Assembly: GCA_009823505.1 (NCBI GenBank) | Contig: VZQC01010581.1 | Location: 717,609-781,608 of the forward strand | DNA: 64,000 nt | From: Rhizomys pruinosus | Lineage: Eukaryota > Chordata > Mammalia > Rodentia > Spalacidae | Reading direction: 5' to 3' | Shown: one piece after another, positions 10,905 through 22,274 of the stretch | Numbering within the stretch: position 1 is the first letter of the stretch | Layout of the letters: every line of letters begins with the position of its first letter | Notes under the pieces: model-generated | Database searches by the model: none | Told to the model about the DNA's origin: nothing | The model's input: only the letters and a program-made list of their open reading frames with translations | Made by a program: the position numbers and the translations under genes

Positions 10905-11290
10905 TAAAATATTTAATATTCATACATGTATATGACACGTTTTGATCAAATCCACCCCCATTTCCTACTTTCAGTTCCTCCCATATCCCCACCACTTTTC
11001 CCTCTCAACTTTCTTCTCCCCCCCCCCCCAAGCCCATTTAGTGCTGCCAGTATGTTCATGAATAGGAGTAGCCTCCCAGGGCCTGCATCCCTGAAGGAAA
11101 CTGACTCCCCGTTCCCAGCAGACATCAGCTGCCAGTAGCTCCCCAGGAGGTTCTGGGACATCATGGCCCCTCCCCTTTCTATGCTGGGATTTCGGCTGGC
11201 TTGACCATGTGCAACTCTCATGCATGCATCACAGCTGTCATGGGTTCATGTAACAGCTGCCCTGTCATGTCCAGCTAATATTGTTTTGAT
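10905..11290 (-). mobile_element. L1 3' UTR fragment (Lx-like)
   Basis: Reverse-strand L1 3' UTR text ('ttttgatcaaatccacccccat', C-rich run, 'gaataggagtagcctccc', 'cagcagacatcagctgcc'). It is related to 6,270-6,625 and ends near 'gtcatgtcc'. Confidence 0.6.
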
Positions 11291-11311
11291 GCAGACAACT
11301 ATTGTCCCTGC

Positions 11312-11525
11312 CTCCATTTTTTTAGATAGATCTCATGCGGTTCAGGTTGGCCTTGCCTCATGTAGCTGAGGATGACCTTGAACTTCTCATCCTCCTGCCT
11401 TCAACTCACATGCTGGGATCATAGACAGGAGTCACCAAACCTTGTTCTATGCAGGGCTGGGGATCACACCCAGGGCTTTGTGTATGCTAGACAAATACTC
11501 AACCAACTGAGCTACGTCCCTGGCC
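11312..11525 (-). mobile_element. B4 SINE
   Basis: A B1-like left part ('gccttgcctcatgtagctga...gatgaccttgaac') joins an ID-like head ('gggctttgtgtatgctagac...gagctacgtccctggccc'), the defining B4 arrangement, on the minus strand. Confidence 0.7.
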
Positions 11526-11529
11526 CTCT

Positions 11530-11697
11530 CTTCTTTTTAATTAAGTAACTTTGTGCACGTGTGGTATATGTGCACATGTGTGTGCACATGTGCAGAGGCC
11601 AGAGGAGGATGTTTGATGTCCTGCTCTGGGAATTTGAACTCAGGTCCCTATGCCTGTACAATAAACTTTCTTATTAACTGAGCTACCTCCCCAGCCA
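11530..11697 (-). mobile_element. B3-like SINE
   Basis: TG-rich left end, 'cagaggccagaggagg', 'gaactcaggtccc' and the head 'aactgagctacctccccagcc'. Confidence 0.55.
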
Positions 11698-11834
11698 CCT
11701 CTTCTTTACAGTCCCCCACAAGTGCTTCATCTGCTACGTCAGCTCCTCCCTCAGCTGTCCCAGGCCATCTTCTTTGAGCTCAGGACTTCAGGAGGGCAAA
11801 GGCTTGGTGTCAAGCTGCCTCTCCCATGTTCCAA

Positions 11835-11960
11835 CACTTTCTGACTGTGTGATTTTACCTCTCTGAGCACAGTTGCCTTACCTACAAAACAAGGAGCAGA
11901 GTCCCCATCCCCTCAGGGATATCTAGAGGGCAGATGAGAGGATGTGGGACCCAAGCACAG
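11835..11960 (+). mobile_element. MIR fragment
   Basis: 'tgtgtgattttacctctctgagcacagttgccttacctacaaaac' matches MIR in plus orientation. Confidence 0.5.
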
Positions 11961-12960
11961 GGGCCCCTGTGGTGGCCCACCTCAACCTCAGTACCCACTA
12001 AGGACATTTAATGCCTTGACTCTTCAAGCAAGAACTGAGTGCATGGCTGGCCTGATTCCTTCCTGCCTAACTTGAGTGAGAATGGTGGGGTGGGGTGGGG
12101 TGGGGTAACAACAGCAGGAGCAGGGAACTTGGAACCTAGGCCGGGCTGAGCCCTTCTAGTCTGAGCGACCCCAGGCAACTTACCTGCTCTCTGATTCCAT
12201 GGTCTCCTCTGCCCATGGAGCAGGATGTACAGAGGGAGGATGGCTATTACATGAGCATGTAGAGTTGCTGGGGTGGGCTCTGGGCCTTCCTGAATGCCTG
12301 TCCCCCATAAGTACCAAACCCAAGACCCAACTCCTGTAGGGATGTGGTTCCACTCTCACTTCAGTACTGAGCTTCTGTGAGGTCTGGTGTCCCTGTGCAT
12401 CGAGTCAGATGTCCTGATGCCTGACATGGAGCCATTCAAAGCCAAGCAGTGAAAAGCTCCAGGGCCTGGCTGTGGTTCCTCCCTAACTCACTGTCAGTTA
12501 TGGCAGATGCAGGCTCCTTATGTGAATGCCAAGCTCCCAGCAGTCTCTGCTTGCCTTTCCTATCCCTACTGTGAGCAGATACACGAGCTGTTTGGAAATC
12601 TAGGGGGACATGGGAAGGTCTGTGTGTAGTACCCACTGCAGAATGTTCACACTGCAGTGCACTGCTCTGAGGCACTTGCTGAGGCTTCAGCTTCCCTGGG
12701 CTCCAGGTAGAACATTTGGCTTGAGTAGAGCCCTCCCATCAAGGTGGGGGCTATGACATGAAAAGGTGGCTCACTTGGGAAGATCTATTTTCCAACTTGC
12801 TCTCCATTCCTACCATTCTTCCTTCTAGGAAGATGAGCCACACACTTCCTGTGATCCCAAGGGTGTGGTTATGGGATGTTAGCTTCCATATTAGGTAGGC
12901 CTGTCTTTAAGGAATGATGCTGACAGAGATTGACCATACTCATTGCTCCATCCATTCATA
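11961..12960. other. Unique sequence with a GGGGT run
   Basis: Nothing recognised except (GGGGT)4 at 12,087-12,106, which fits a G-quadruplex pattern. Confidence 0.5.
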
Positions 12961-12966
12961 TTTCAT

Positions 12967-12968
<2 letters not shown>

Positions 12969-13011
<43 letters not shown>
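12969..13011. repeat. (CT)n microsatellite
   Basis: About 20 uninterrupted CT units. Confidence 0.9.
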
Positions 13012-13013
<2 letters not shown>

Positions 13014-13112
13014 AAGATCACACTCTGTAGCCCAGGCTAGACTCAAACTCCCCATCCTTCTGCTTCCACCTCCTGAGGACAGATTACAGCACAAACTACC
13101 ATACCTGGCTCT
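13012..13112 (-). mobile_element. Old B1 SINE
   Basis: 'cactctgtagcccaggctagactcaaactc' through 'ctaccatacctggct', minus strand, missing the extreme 3' part. Confidence 0.6.
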
Positions 13113-13124
13113 CTCGACATAGAA

Positions 13125-13338
13125 AAAATTATTTTATCTGTGTGTATGAATGCTTTGCTTGCATGTTTGTAAGTGCACCTGTGTACACAATGCCCATGAA
13201 GAACAGAAGAGGGTGTTGATCCCCTGAAACCGGAGTTGTGGACAGTTCGTTAGCCACCATGTGGATGGTGGAAACTGAACCCCAGTCCTCTGCAAGAGCA
13301 GTTGGCACTCTTAACCACTGAGCCATCTCTGTAGCCCC
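13125..13338 (-). mobile_element. B2 SINE
   Basis: Complete minus-strand order from 'ttattttatctgtgtgtatgaa' to 'gagccatctctgtagcccc'. Confidence 0.8.
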
Positions 13339-13576
13339 TCTCCATCCTCTTTTGTCCACACACATAAGCAACTAAATGAGAAGCAGACTCTGGTCAGAGT
13401 CTTTATGGGGCAGAAACTATGAACCAGGGGTTCAGAGAAAGGGTGGGCCTTCTGGAGATGTCTAGGAGCTGTGCTGGTAGGATTCCACAGTGGGAAAAGA
13501 AAGCAGAGAATTCGGGGTGCATGGCAAGGCTGACAATGGTGGGGGCTGCTCATAGAGCAAGTTCACTAGAAACAAA

Positions 13577-13705
13577 CCAGGATGGGCAAGATGGCTCCAG
13601 CCCCAGGGATGCAGAGCACCAACTTCTCAGAGTTGTCCTCTGACTAGCATACATACGCCATGGCATGCACCATGTACACACACATTAAATCAATAAATGT
13701 GGGGT
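13577..13705 (+). mobile_element. B3 SINE fragment
   Basis: 'gggcaagatggctccag', 'gttgtcctctgac' and a CA-rich/AAAT tail. Confidence 0.5.
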
Positions 13706-13777
13706 GGGGAAAAAAATAGGAGCTAGGCATGGCAGTGCACCCTTTCTTTTTTTCGGTTCTTAGCCTCAGCCTTTAAC

Positions 13778-13953
13778 GGCACTTTTTTTTTTTTTTTTTT
13801 TTTTTTTTTGTCTTTTTGAGACAGAGTCTCCCTGTATCCCCAGCTGGCTTGGAATTCACTATATATACCAGGCTGGCCTTGACCTCACAGAGATCCACCG
13901 GCCTCACTCTTCCCAGTGCTGGGATTAAAGGCGTGCACCATTATGCCCACTTG
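13778..13953 (-). mobile_element. B1 SINE
   Basis: Long T-run, then complete minus-strand B1. Confidence 0.85.
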
Positions 13954-13966
13954 GAAGTGCACAATT

Positions 13967-14213
13967 TTTTTTTTTTGAGACAGGGTCTCCCTATAGCCCC
14001 AGCTGGCCTGGAACTCACTCTATAAACCAGGCTGGCCTTGAATTCACAGAGATCTGCCTGTTTCTGCCTCCCGAATGCTGGGATTAAAGACGTGTGCCAC
14101 CATGCCTGGTTTAAAGATAGTTCTTAGCTGCCATGTGGGTGCTGGGAATCTGACCTGGGTCCTCTGCAAGAGCAGTTGGTGCTCTTAACCTCTGAGCCAT
14201 CTCTCCACCCCCA
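13967..14213 (-). mobile_element. Composite SINE B2-head/B1 (copy 3), with TSD
   Basis: Minus strand: B2 head then B1, junction near 14,110/14,111. The 13-base duplication 'gaagtgcacaatt' (13,954-13,966) recurs as 'gaaatgcacaatt' (14,214-14,226), flanking the whole composite, so B2 head and B1 inserted together. Confidence 0.85.
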
Positions 14214-14350
14214 GAAATGCACAATTATAATCCCAGCAGTTGAGAGGCAGAAGCAGGATGACTGCCTTGAGTTTGAGGGAAGTCTGGTCTATGTAGTAAA
14301 TTCTAGGCTTGTCAGGGATGCACATTAAGACCTTGTCTTAAGAAAGCAAA

Positions 14351-15470
14351 ATGAAGAATCAGGAGGGACTGCTCTCCTCTACTGAACAGCTGTGTGTGCT
14401 TGACTAAAACACTTAATTTTTCTGGGCTTTCTGTATGGATTGGGGAGAAGACAGAAACCCCCCTCCCTTTCTTATTTGACCAGTGAACAGGACCAAGTTA
14501 TTTCCCTGGTGGAGAAGGAGGAAGACAGTAAACAATAAACAGGACAGAGAAAAATCAGACAAGGAAGAGAGTAGAGAGTGGAGGGAGAAGGAATGACAAT
14601 AGCATTAGGATGATGGGGAAGATCTCACTTAAAAAACAGCAATTGATCAATTGTTTAAGGTAGATGGCTCTGTGAGATATAGGAGAAGAGATGTCTTCTG
14701 AACACAGAAAATCTGTGCAAAAGGCCTGGGGTGAGCCCAAACTTCCTTCTAAGATCAAGCAAAGAGGCAGTATGGCTAGAAGGAAGAATGTCTCCATGGA
14801 AACTAGGTCCGAAGGATAAAACTGGACCACCTGCTGTCAGGGAAAGTCCTTTGTGCAATTAAAACTAGCAGGAAGTACTCTTGGTGCTGACATCAGCTGC
14901 TGGCAGAGAGCCTGGGGTTCCCATGTACCTGGGGGCCATACTTGGCTAGGCCAATTGGCTGCGAGACACTGACTACACAGACTCTCAGCAGCTCCTGTCT
15001 GACACAAAGGGCCTTGCAGCTCTCTTTGAGCATAGCAGGGTACTGAATGGAGCTGGCCCCACACTGCAGCCAGCTGCCATCTTCCCAGTCCTTAGTAAGG
15101 ACATGATTCAGTACTTGACAAAGCATTTGACATATAACTTCTGCTCCTGGCCTGTGTAGCAACTATCCTCAACTCCAGCCCCACCCCAGCCCTCTCAGCC
15201 CAAAGAGTCTTCCCTTGCAACTTGGGTAGAGGACTGACAACAGAACCCTGAGAGCAGACAGCATTATGGCTCTTGAGTCTCAGGTATCAAGGCTCTGGAG
15301 ACAGACATTTATGGGCTTAGGGGTAAGGGTAAGTGAATGTGGGGTTCTTGGTTCTCCAGAGGGAAAAAAGGTCATGGTTGGCCCTGAGATGTGAGCTGTG
15401 GACGCCTGGCAGGGGCAGGAACTTGTGTCCTGCCCACTTCTGGGTTATACACATAGTATTAAAGGGACAG
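14351..15470. other. Unique sequence
   Basis: No repeat and no convincing gene. Overlapping 60-90 codon frames on the minus strand show no known motif. Confidence 0.5.
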
Positions 15471-15474
15471 CAGG

Positions 15475-15617
15475 GAGCCGGGCACAGTGGCACAAGCCTT
15501 TCATCCCAGCACTCAGGGGGCAGAGGCAGGTGGATCTCTGTGTGTTCAAGGCCATTCTGGTCTACAGATTGAGCTCCAGGCCAGCTGGGACTAAAGGGAG
15601 ACCCTGACTCAAAAATA

Positions 15618-15660
<43 letters not shown>

Positions 15661-15661
15661 A
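15475..15661 (+). mobile_element. B1 SINE with (AAAT)n tail
   Basis: Complete B1 with a long AAAT tail. 'ggacagcagg' is duplicated on both sides. Confidence 0.9.
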
Positions 15662-15897
15662 TGGACAGCAGGAGTAGCCGTGGCCTTCAGGCTGCCTAGA
15701 GCCCAGAGAGCCTTTCCATGCTCCCGTGCTACAGCTTCATAGTGCCACCTTGGGGTCCTGTGTGATCAAGAATGGCCTGGGTATGGACCTGTCTCCTGGA
15801 GTTCCTAAAGACAGGCTAAGGGAGATAGCTGGCTGGGAAGAACCACACTGTGGTGCTGTGTGAGGAGCAGAACATGTTCACTGTATAGAATGCTGCT

Positions 15898-15900
<3 letters not shown>

Positions 15901-15940
<40 letters not shown>

Positions 15941-15969
15941 TATGTGTGTGTGTGTGTGTGTGTGTGTGT
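15901..15969. repeat. (GT)n microsatellite
   Basis: Two GT runs split by 'gata'. Confidence 0.95.
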
Positions 15970-16235
15970 TGGTGTACATGGGTATGCAAGGCCAGTGATG
16001 AACATCAGGTACCCTGCTCTATCACGCTTTACCTTATTCCTTGAGACAGAGTCTCTCACTGAACCTGGAGCTCACTGATTAGGTGAGACTGGCAGCCAGC
16101 AGAGATCCTTCTGCCTCTTCTTCCCACAGTGCTGGGGTTGCAGGCAGTGACACCCTAGCTTTTTATGCGGGTGCTGGAGACTTAGGTCTTCATGGCTGCA
16201 CAGCAAGCACTCGACTCACTGAGCCCTCAGTAACG
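15970..16235 (-). mobile_element. Long B3/B4-class composite SINE
   Basis: 'gagacagagtctctcactgaacctggagctcac', B1-like middle and tRNA-like head ('gactcactgagccctcag'). The GT run to the left is probably its tail. Confidence 0.6.
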
Positions 16236-17389
16236 TCTGCTCCACATGACTCATGCCTCAGCTCTCCACAGCCCAGTGATGTGAGTGAGGAAACTGAGAC
16301 TGTGACAGGGTTAAATCACTTATGAGGGTCCAGGCTCAGTGAGAACCAGGGCTGGTAGGCAGTTAACTCAGAATCTGTTCTCTTTCCCGCCCTGTCCTTG
16401 GGTTGTACACAATGCTCCCCAGAGGCCAGCACAATCTCAGGGTGCAGAGATGCCAAACTGACTAAGATGAAAATTCCTACCCCCTTCTAGAATGGGGTCC
16501 CGCAATGAAACTGAGTTCATTCAGAAGAGCTTGTGGCCTTGGGTTCTCCTGCCCCATGGACTGCTCAGTGCTGAAGGATCATTAATGTCATTCTTCCTTC
16601 TCCTAAAAGTTACCACCATGAGGTCACCGAGCTGCCACACCCAAGACCAGAGCAAAGATTTATAGGACTGGGCACGCGGGTTCCTCCTGAAGTTGGAGGT
16701 TGTATTCTCCTTCCTGACCATGTGCAGGCTCCTCTGATTGGCTGCTGATCAATCACCCCACTGCTAGGCCTGCTGGTCTGTCCTCATCTGGAAAGAATAA
16801 AAAGCAGAAAAGAGAAGACCGTGGTCCCCTAATGCAAACCACTTGTGTAGTCAGAGGCAAATGGGATGTGATTCACATGGACATGGCAGCATCACAGGAA
16901 GCCTCAGTTGATGTGGAAAGTGGAGGGCGTTTTGCAGGAAAGGGTCAGATTAAGCTCATTCTCCCCTGAGGATCCTGGGCCTTCTTGGAAGCTGTGCTCA
17001 GCTGTCTTGATTCCCTGCAGCTGGGCTGTGTGTATACATTAAGAGATCGGTGGTTTATAGAAATCCCAACTGAACAAGTTTGACACTGTCTTAATTTCTT
17101 ATAGGCCATGACCCAAAATGCAATAAGAGACTTGACACACCCAACAATATTACAGGAAACTCAGCAGTCATCCTGTTGGAAGAAATTATAAGCTCCTTGA
17201 GACTAGAAACATTTATAACTCGTTTGGCCTCCATATGCCAGTGCACAGTTTCTCGCAGTTCCCTTCCAGTCTCACTTCTCTCCACATGTCCCCAGATTCT
17301 GTCACCTAGACCCACTGATCTCTCTGTAACCCTTGTGGACTGCCAAATGCTCTCTTGGCACAGGGCCTTTTCATATACTGTTCCTGAAG
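16236..17389. other. Unique sequence with a MIR relic
   Basis: A MIR-like piece (minus) lies at about 16,265-16,370 ('gaggaaactgagactgtgac'). Otherwise nothing recognised. Confidence 0.45.
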
Positions 17390-17690
17390 CCTAGAATGTT
17401 CTACCCTCTCTTATTTGCCTAGTTAATTCCCATCATTTCCAAGCTTCTAACTCAATCTTTCTATATTCAGGGAAGTCAGCCTTCCTAAGTCAGGCTCCCC
17501 AGCAGGTTATTCTTACATTCTGTAGCTCTCATTGTTCAATCTGTCACTCCCATCATTTTGTACCTTTTCATGTGACTCTTTGATTAGCATCTGTCTTCCA
17601 GTCCACACAGTTCATGGGGACAGGGATTATGTCATTATCTGACCACTGCCTGGCATCCAGTAAATATGGAATGGTTACACCAATATTCAC
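17390..17690 (+). mobile_element. L2 LINE 3' end
   Basis: The order 'gttcctgaagcctagaatgtt', 'ggaagtcagccttcc', 'catggggacagggattatgtc', 'cactgcctggcatccagtaaatat' follows the L2 3' region in plus orientation, including its shared L2/MIR tail. Confidence 0.7.
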
Positions 17691-17749
17691 TGAACACCAA
17701 GAACTATATACTTAGTATACCAACTGATGAACAATTGAAAAATAGACTC

Positions 17750-18065
17750 TGGGCTGGGTAGATTGCTCAGAAGGTAAAGTGCTTGACTCTTAAGTATGAG
17801 CAAGTGAGTTTGAATTCCCAGAACCCATGTAAAAAGCCAGGCATGGAAGCATATATCATCCCAGGGATGACTAGATGGCAGGTAGATCCCTGGAAACTCA
17901 TCTGTTGATTGGCTAGCCTGGCCTATGTGAAGTTCCAGGCCAATTAAGAGGCCCTGTCTCAAATAAAAGGTGCAAGGTGCCTGAGGACTAACATCCGAGG
18001 TTGTTCTCTGACCTCTACATGCATACTGGACATGCACATACATGCACCCTTACATACAAACCCAC
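17750..18065 (+). mobile_element. Long B3/B4-class composite SINE
   Basis: tRNA-like head, internal B1-like part ('ccaggcatggaagcat...gaggccctgtctc') and 'gaggttgttctctgacctct' with CA-rich end. Confidence 0.6.
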
Positions 18066-18079
18066 AACACACAAAGAAA

Positions 18080-18220
18080 AATAGATCTCATCTCCCCTTT
18101 TACATACAAGTAAACTGAGGCCCAGAGAGGCAAGGAGACCAGCTGTGAGCCACTAGGTGGTAACAGCCAGAAATCAACATGGGTTCCACTTCTTCTGACT
18201 CATAGTGCAGTGTTCATTCT
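18080..18220 (-). mobile_element. MIR fragment
   Basis: 'gtaaactgaggcccagagagg...ctgtgagccac...' matches MIR in reverse orientation. Confidence 0.6.
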
Positions 18221-19034
18221 TTGTGTTGCTACCTACTGATTGGTTGAAGTGTCAAGCTGACTCAGTGTAGTGGACAGCATTTGCCTTGCATGTAAGCTGG
18301 CAGTCCCAAGGACCACCATTCCCATGTGAATTAGCAGAGCCCTTGCTTGGAAACAGCTGGTCAGCCCTGGTCCACCCTGGCCCTGGCAGTGATAGCTACT
18401 AGTCCTTGGGGCCCATCCAGGCTCGCTTGGCCATGAACTGAGGGGCAGGCCTTCCTCTGCCTCCCCAGGGTATGGTTAGATGCCTGTCGGTTATGTGCAT
18501 TCTAGAGCCAGCCACACACATAGCAACTGCTTTGAGAAATTGCCCCAGGTCCTGGTTCACAGAATTGCCAGGAAAATGACAGCTCTGGGTCTACATGAAA
18601 GGCATTCTTAGAAAATGTCTCTCTACCCTCCCTCCTTCCCCAGCTGGGGAACATTTTTTGCTATGAATTGTTGCAGCAATTGCCGGCCTCAGATCAGTTT
18701 CTTTATTGCTCCAATGTGTGCAAAGCCGACTCAGTTCTCTGGCAGTTTCCCTGCCCACCTCCCCCGCTGTGGAATGAAGATGCCTATCTAGTGGAGGTGC
18801 AGACAAAAGGCCCTAGATTCTCAGGACTTTCCCTGAAAAGCTCTTCCATCACAGCCTAGACCCTCTCACAAACACAGAGGGTGTGGGGGCTTGGTCTGGG
18901 CTGTAGACAAAGAAATCACAAGATAAAGAAATAGCAAGATGCTGCTCCACAGTTCCTGTCTGTGGGAGAAATGCCAGCCACGGCAGTTACTGACCAACCT
19001 ATGCTGATCATGTTCCTCTGGATGTGAACCAGGG
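18221..19034. other. Unique sequence
   Basis: No gene or repeat recognised. Confidence 0.5.
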
Positions 19035-19050
19035 AAAAGAGATGCAGCTA

Positions 19051-19318
19051 GGGCTAGAGAGATGGCTCAGCAGTTAAGAGCACTGACTGCTCTTGCAGAG
19101 GACCCAGGTTCAATTCCCAGCACCCTCATGGCAGCTAAGAACCATCTTAGGCCAGGCGTGGTGGCACATGCCTTTAATCCCAGCACTCGGGAGGCAGAGG
19201 CAGAGACAGAGGCAGGCGGATCTCTGTGAGTTCAAGGCCAGCCTCGTCTATGGAGTGAGCTCTGGGCCAGCTGGGACTAAGGGGAGACCCTGTCTCAAAA
19301 AGGCCCTTTCCCCCCCAA
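19051..19318 (+). mobile_element. Composite SINE B2-head/B1 (copy 4), with TSD
   Basis: B2 head (19,051-19,150) passes directly into a full B1 (from 'gccaggcgtggtggc', 19,151). A perfect 16-bp duplication, 'aaaagagatgcagcta', flanks the whole unit at 19,035-19,050 and 19,319-19,334. This is the clearest proof that the composite retroposed as one transcript. Confidence 0.9.
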
Positions 19319-19414
19319 AAAAGAGATGCAGCTAACACTTCCTGTGCGGAGCACGCCATTCTTTGATTTTTTTGCTGGTGTGTGTATCTGTTTCTCTAGT
19401 CTCTGTCCCTCTGT

Positions 19415-19418
19415 GTCT

Positions 19419-19464
<46 letters not shown>

Positions 19465-19480
19465 TGTTTGTGTGTGTGTG
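19415..19480. repeat. (GT)n microsatellite
   Basis: GT run with T interruptions. Confidence 0.9.
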
Positions 19481-19684
19481 TTGAGACAGGATTTCATGTA
19501 ACCAGGCTGGCTTCAAACTATGCCCTTGAAGATGACCTTATAGTGAGCCTCTTACCTCCACTTCCCAAGTCCTGGGTTTTCCAGCATGTGCCACCATGCC
19601 CAGTTTATATGATGCGGGGATTGAGCCCAGGACTTTGTGCATGCTAGGCAAATGCTCTATCAACTGAGCTACATTCCCAGCCCT
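19481..19684 (-). mobile_element. B4 SINE
   Basis: B1-like left part and ID-like head ('gactttgtgcatgctaggc...gagctacattcccagccc') on the minus strand. Confidence 0.75.
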
Positions 19685-20710
19685 GAGTTTTGCATGTTCT
19701 AAGCTATTCTTGGATGATTGGGAGTAGTGCCAAATCACCTATAGTCCCAACAGCCTCCCTGTTCTGTGGAGAACACTGTTGACCTTTCCCTGATGGTGGG
19801 TATGCCTCACCCCAGAGGTGTTGGTACATCTTTTGGTATGGAGCACTCAACATGTGGTCGGTACCAGTAAGGACTGAATTGCATTTTCAACTTCCCTTGA
19901 ATTTTTAGTTAAATGGTCACATGCAGTTGACAGCTGTCATATTGGAGGCTGTTTCTAGAACTGTGCCACTCAGTGTGTGGCACAGCCACAACAGCGTCAA
20001 CTGAGCTCCACTCAGGCCTGTTGAATCAGACTCATTCTAACAAGATCCCCAGGTGATTCCCAGGCACACTCACATGTGAGAAACAGTTCTTGGAACACAG
20101 CCAAGAACCAAAGAGTGGAAGTGAAAACCCAGAGAAGAAAAGAAAGGCCAGTGGACAGGGAGAGGCACCCTCAAAAACATCCCTACCTTTTGCACAGAAT
20201 TCCCATAGGGCTCAGTCAGGAAATTCAACACTGACCTTGGACCCAAGGCTAGTAGGTTTGGCTAAGGGGTTTTCCTTTCCATCCTGTGGTCATGGGGCGC
20301 AGCAGCAGAGAAAAGCAGCACGAGACACTATTAGAGCCATCCCCACCCTTCCCTCGCAGCAGCACATTCTGCCCCTGCTCTGAATGCAGAGGGCTAAGAA
20401 CCACTGGCATTTCCAAGGTCCAGTGCTTAGGTATCTACCTCTCCAAGACCATACTAGAATTCTGCTGGAAGTATGCAAGCCAGGGCAATGTTTCAGAATT
20501 TTATTTTCAGATATATGCTGGTGTCTATAGAATGAAACACATATTACACAGCGATGAAACTTAATGCCTTATGTACAGGCAAATTTTATGTCTTCCCAGA
20601 GGGAAGTAAGTTAGTATGGCAAGTCCTTCCTGTGGTGGGGGATTGGCAGGTGGTGAAAGGATTCACCTGTGTCAGACCAGAGAAGAGTCATGTTTAAATA
20701 AACATATACT
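19685..20710. other. Unique sequence
   Basis: No gene or repeat that I can support. Overlapping frames at 20,090-20,564 lack any motif. Confidence 0.5.
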
Positions 20711-20711
20711 A

Positions 20712-20713
<2 letters not shown>

Positions 20714-20753
<40 letters not shown>
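20714..20753. repeat. (GT)n microsatellite
   Basis: About 20 GT units. Confidence 0.95.
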
Positions 20754-20754
<1 letters not shown>

Positions 20755-21427
20755 TGGAGGCATTAATAGAAGAGCAATTTGCAGGAGCTACAGGGCTACA
20801 GCGTCTTTTATTTGAAAGCTCTTCTCTTTTTGGCCAGGATTCCCCCTGTATAATTCCCACCATGCAAGTAAGGGCAGTCCTGATTAATAGAAGTTGGAGT
20901 CTGGGTAGGGGTCTGGGCTGACTGGGTGGTAGCTCTGTGATACTGGATTGTGTTTAATTTTGACTGGCCATGATGTCATGTCATTCCTCCATTGTGGTTT
21001 GGCCAAAAAGGAGCTGCTGTTTTGTTTTATGGTGTTATCAGGGAGGTTTGCAGGACTAGATTTTTACTGTGGAAATTCCCTAATAGCAATCTGTTCCTTT
21101 CTGGTCTCTCGGTTTTGGCTTTCTCTCCATATTTCTTGTCGACAAAACAAGCATCTCAATCTTGAGATGTTGTATGGAGGTTTCTTCTCCTGTACTTTCT
21201 CTGACCTGGGCAGGTGTGACTTGTGTGGCCACCTTTTGTTTGTTACTCTGGTGGGGCTCCATGTGGTGCCAAGAGAAGAGAGTCATATTTGGGAAGGGTT
21301 TTGATAGAAGGTCTACTTTGCCTGGTTGAAGGGGCTTCCAGGAAATAGGACTTCCAACAGTGGGGTTGAAAACCTTAAGAGGACATTGTTGAACCCTAGA
21401 AGAAACAAACTTCAGAAACAGATTAAA
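20755..21427. other. Unique sequence
   Basis: Frames at 20,948-21,304 (+) and 21,080-21,514 (-) overlap each other. Neither shows a known domain. Confidence 0.45.
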
Positions 21428-21437
21428 AATGCAGGGA

Positions 21438-21592
21438 CTGTTCTGGGTGTGGTGCCACACGCCTTTAATCCCAGTGCTTGGGAGGCAGAGGCAGGTGGAT
21501 CTCTGTGAGTTCAAGGCCAGCCTGGTCTACATAGTGAATTCCAGGCCAGCTACAGGAAGAACCTGTCTCAAAAAGACAACAATAACAACAAA
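21438..21592 (+). mobile_element. B1 SINE
   Basis: Complete B1 with (AAC)n-like tail. 'atgcagggac' flanks both ends as target-site duplication. Confidence 0.85.
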
Positions 21593-21606
21593 ATATGCAG
21601 GGACCA

Positions 21607-21752
21607 TTTTCCTGGCATGGTGGTGCATTCCTTTAATCCCAGCACTTGGGAGCCTGAGGCGGGTGAGTTCTAGCTAGGCCAGCCTGATCTATATAGAGAG
21701 TTCCAGGCCAGCTGGGACTACATAGTGAGACTATTTAAAAAAAAAAACAAAA
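21607..21752 (+). mobile_element. B1 SINE
   Basis: A second B1 directly downstream, ending in an A-run. 'gggacca' type sequence repeats after the tail. Confidence 0.8.
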
Positions 21753-22061
21753 ACCAAGGACCAAATGCAAGAAGCAGATAGATAGATACAGCAAGTATCC
21801 CAGAAAGGGCCGTAGCAGGACAGTCATGACAAGACATTTGCTTAAAATCCCATCAGTCTACCCCTCTTTCATTCCTTGTTCCCGAAACCACTGGATTCCT
21901 TAATGATATTTTTCAGATTCTGTTGTATTTGTCTAGATCTGTTGACATGATGACAGCACCTTCCCTTCAGCACAGCAGAGGCCATGTGGAAGAGCAGCCA
22001 CTAGCAAATCAGGGCTGGAGGGTTAGAACTATAACTGCTGCAAGTAAATGCAACCATTTCT

Positions 22062-22064
22062 GAT

Positions 22065-22111
<47 letters not shown>

Positions 22112-22272
22112 TTATGAATGTGCAGTGCCTGTGAAGGACAGAAAAGGGTGTTTGATCCTCTGGATCTAGAGTTACAGACCATTGTTAGCTGCCATGTGGG
22201 TGCTGGAATTTAAACCTGGATACTCTGCAAGGACATCCTGCACTCTTAATCCCTGAGCAATCTCTTCAGACC
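22062..22272 (-). mobile_element. B2 SINE with (TTTA)n tail
   Basis: A long TTTA array (minus-strand tail) leads into a minus-strand B2 ending 'gcaatctcttcagacc'. Confidence 0.75.
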
Positions 22273-22274
22273 TG

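Larger units (their letters stand above)
13720..14350 (+). mobile_element. Old B1-like SINE split by two younger SINEs
   Basis: A 5' piece ('gctaggcatggcagtgcacc', 13,722-13,742) and a 3' piece ('atgcacaattataatcccagcag...', 14,218-14,345) flank the younger insertions at 13,778-13,953 and 13,967-14,213. Confidence 0.5.

Noticed and set aside
15312..15335. Telomere-like 'ttaggggtaagggtaag'
   Set aside because: It has only two or three imperfect units, too few for an interstitial telomere repeat.
19051..19150. tRNA-gene-like A and B boxes
   Set aside because: This is the tRNA-derived head of B2; similar heads recur throughout the window within SINEs.
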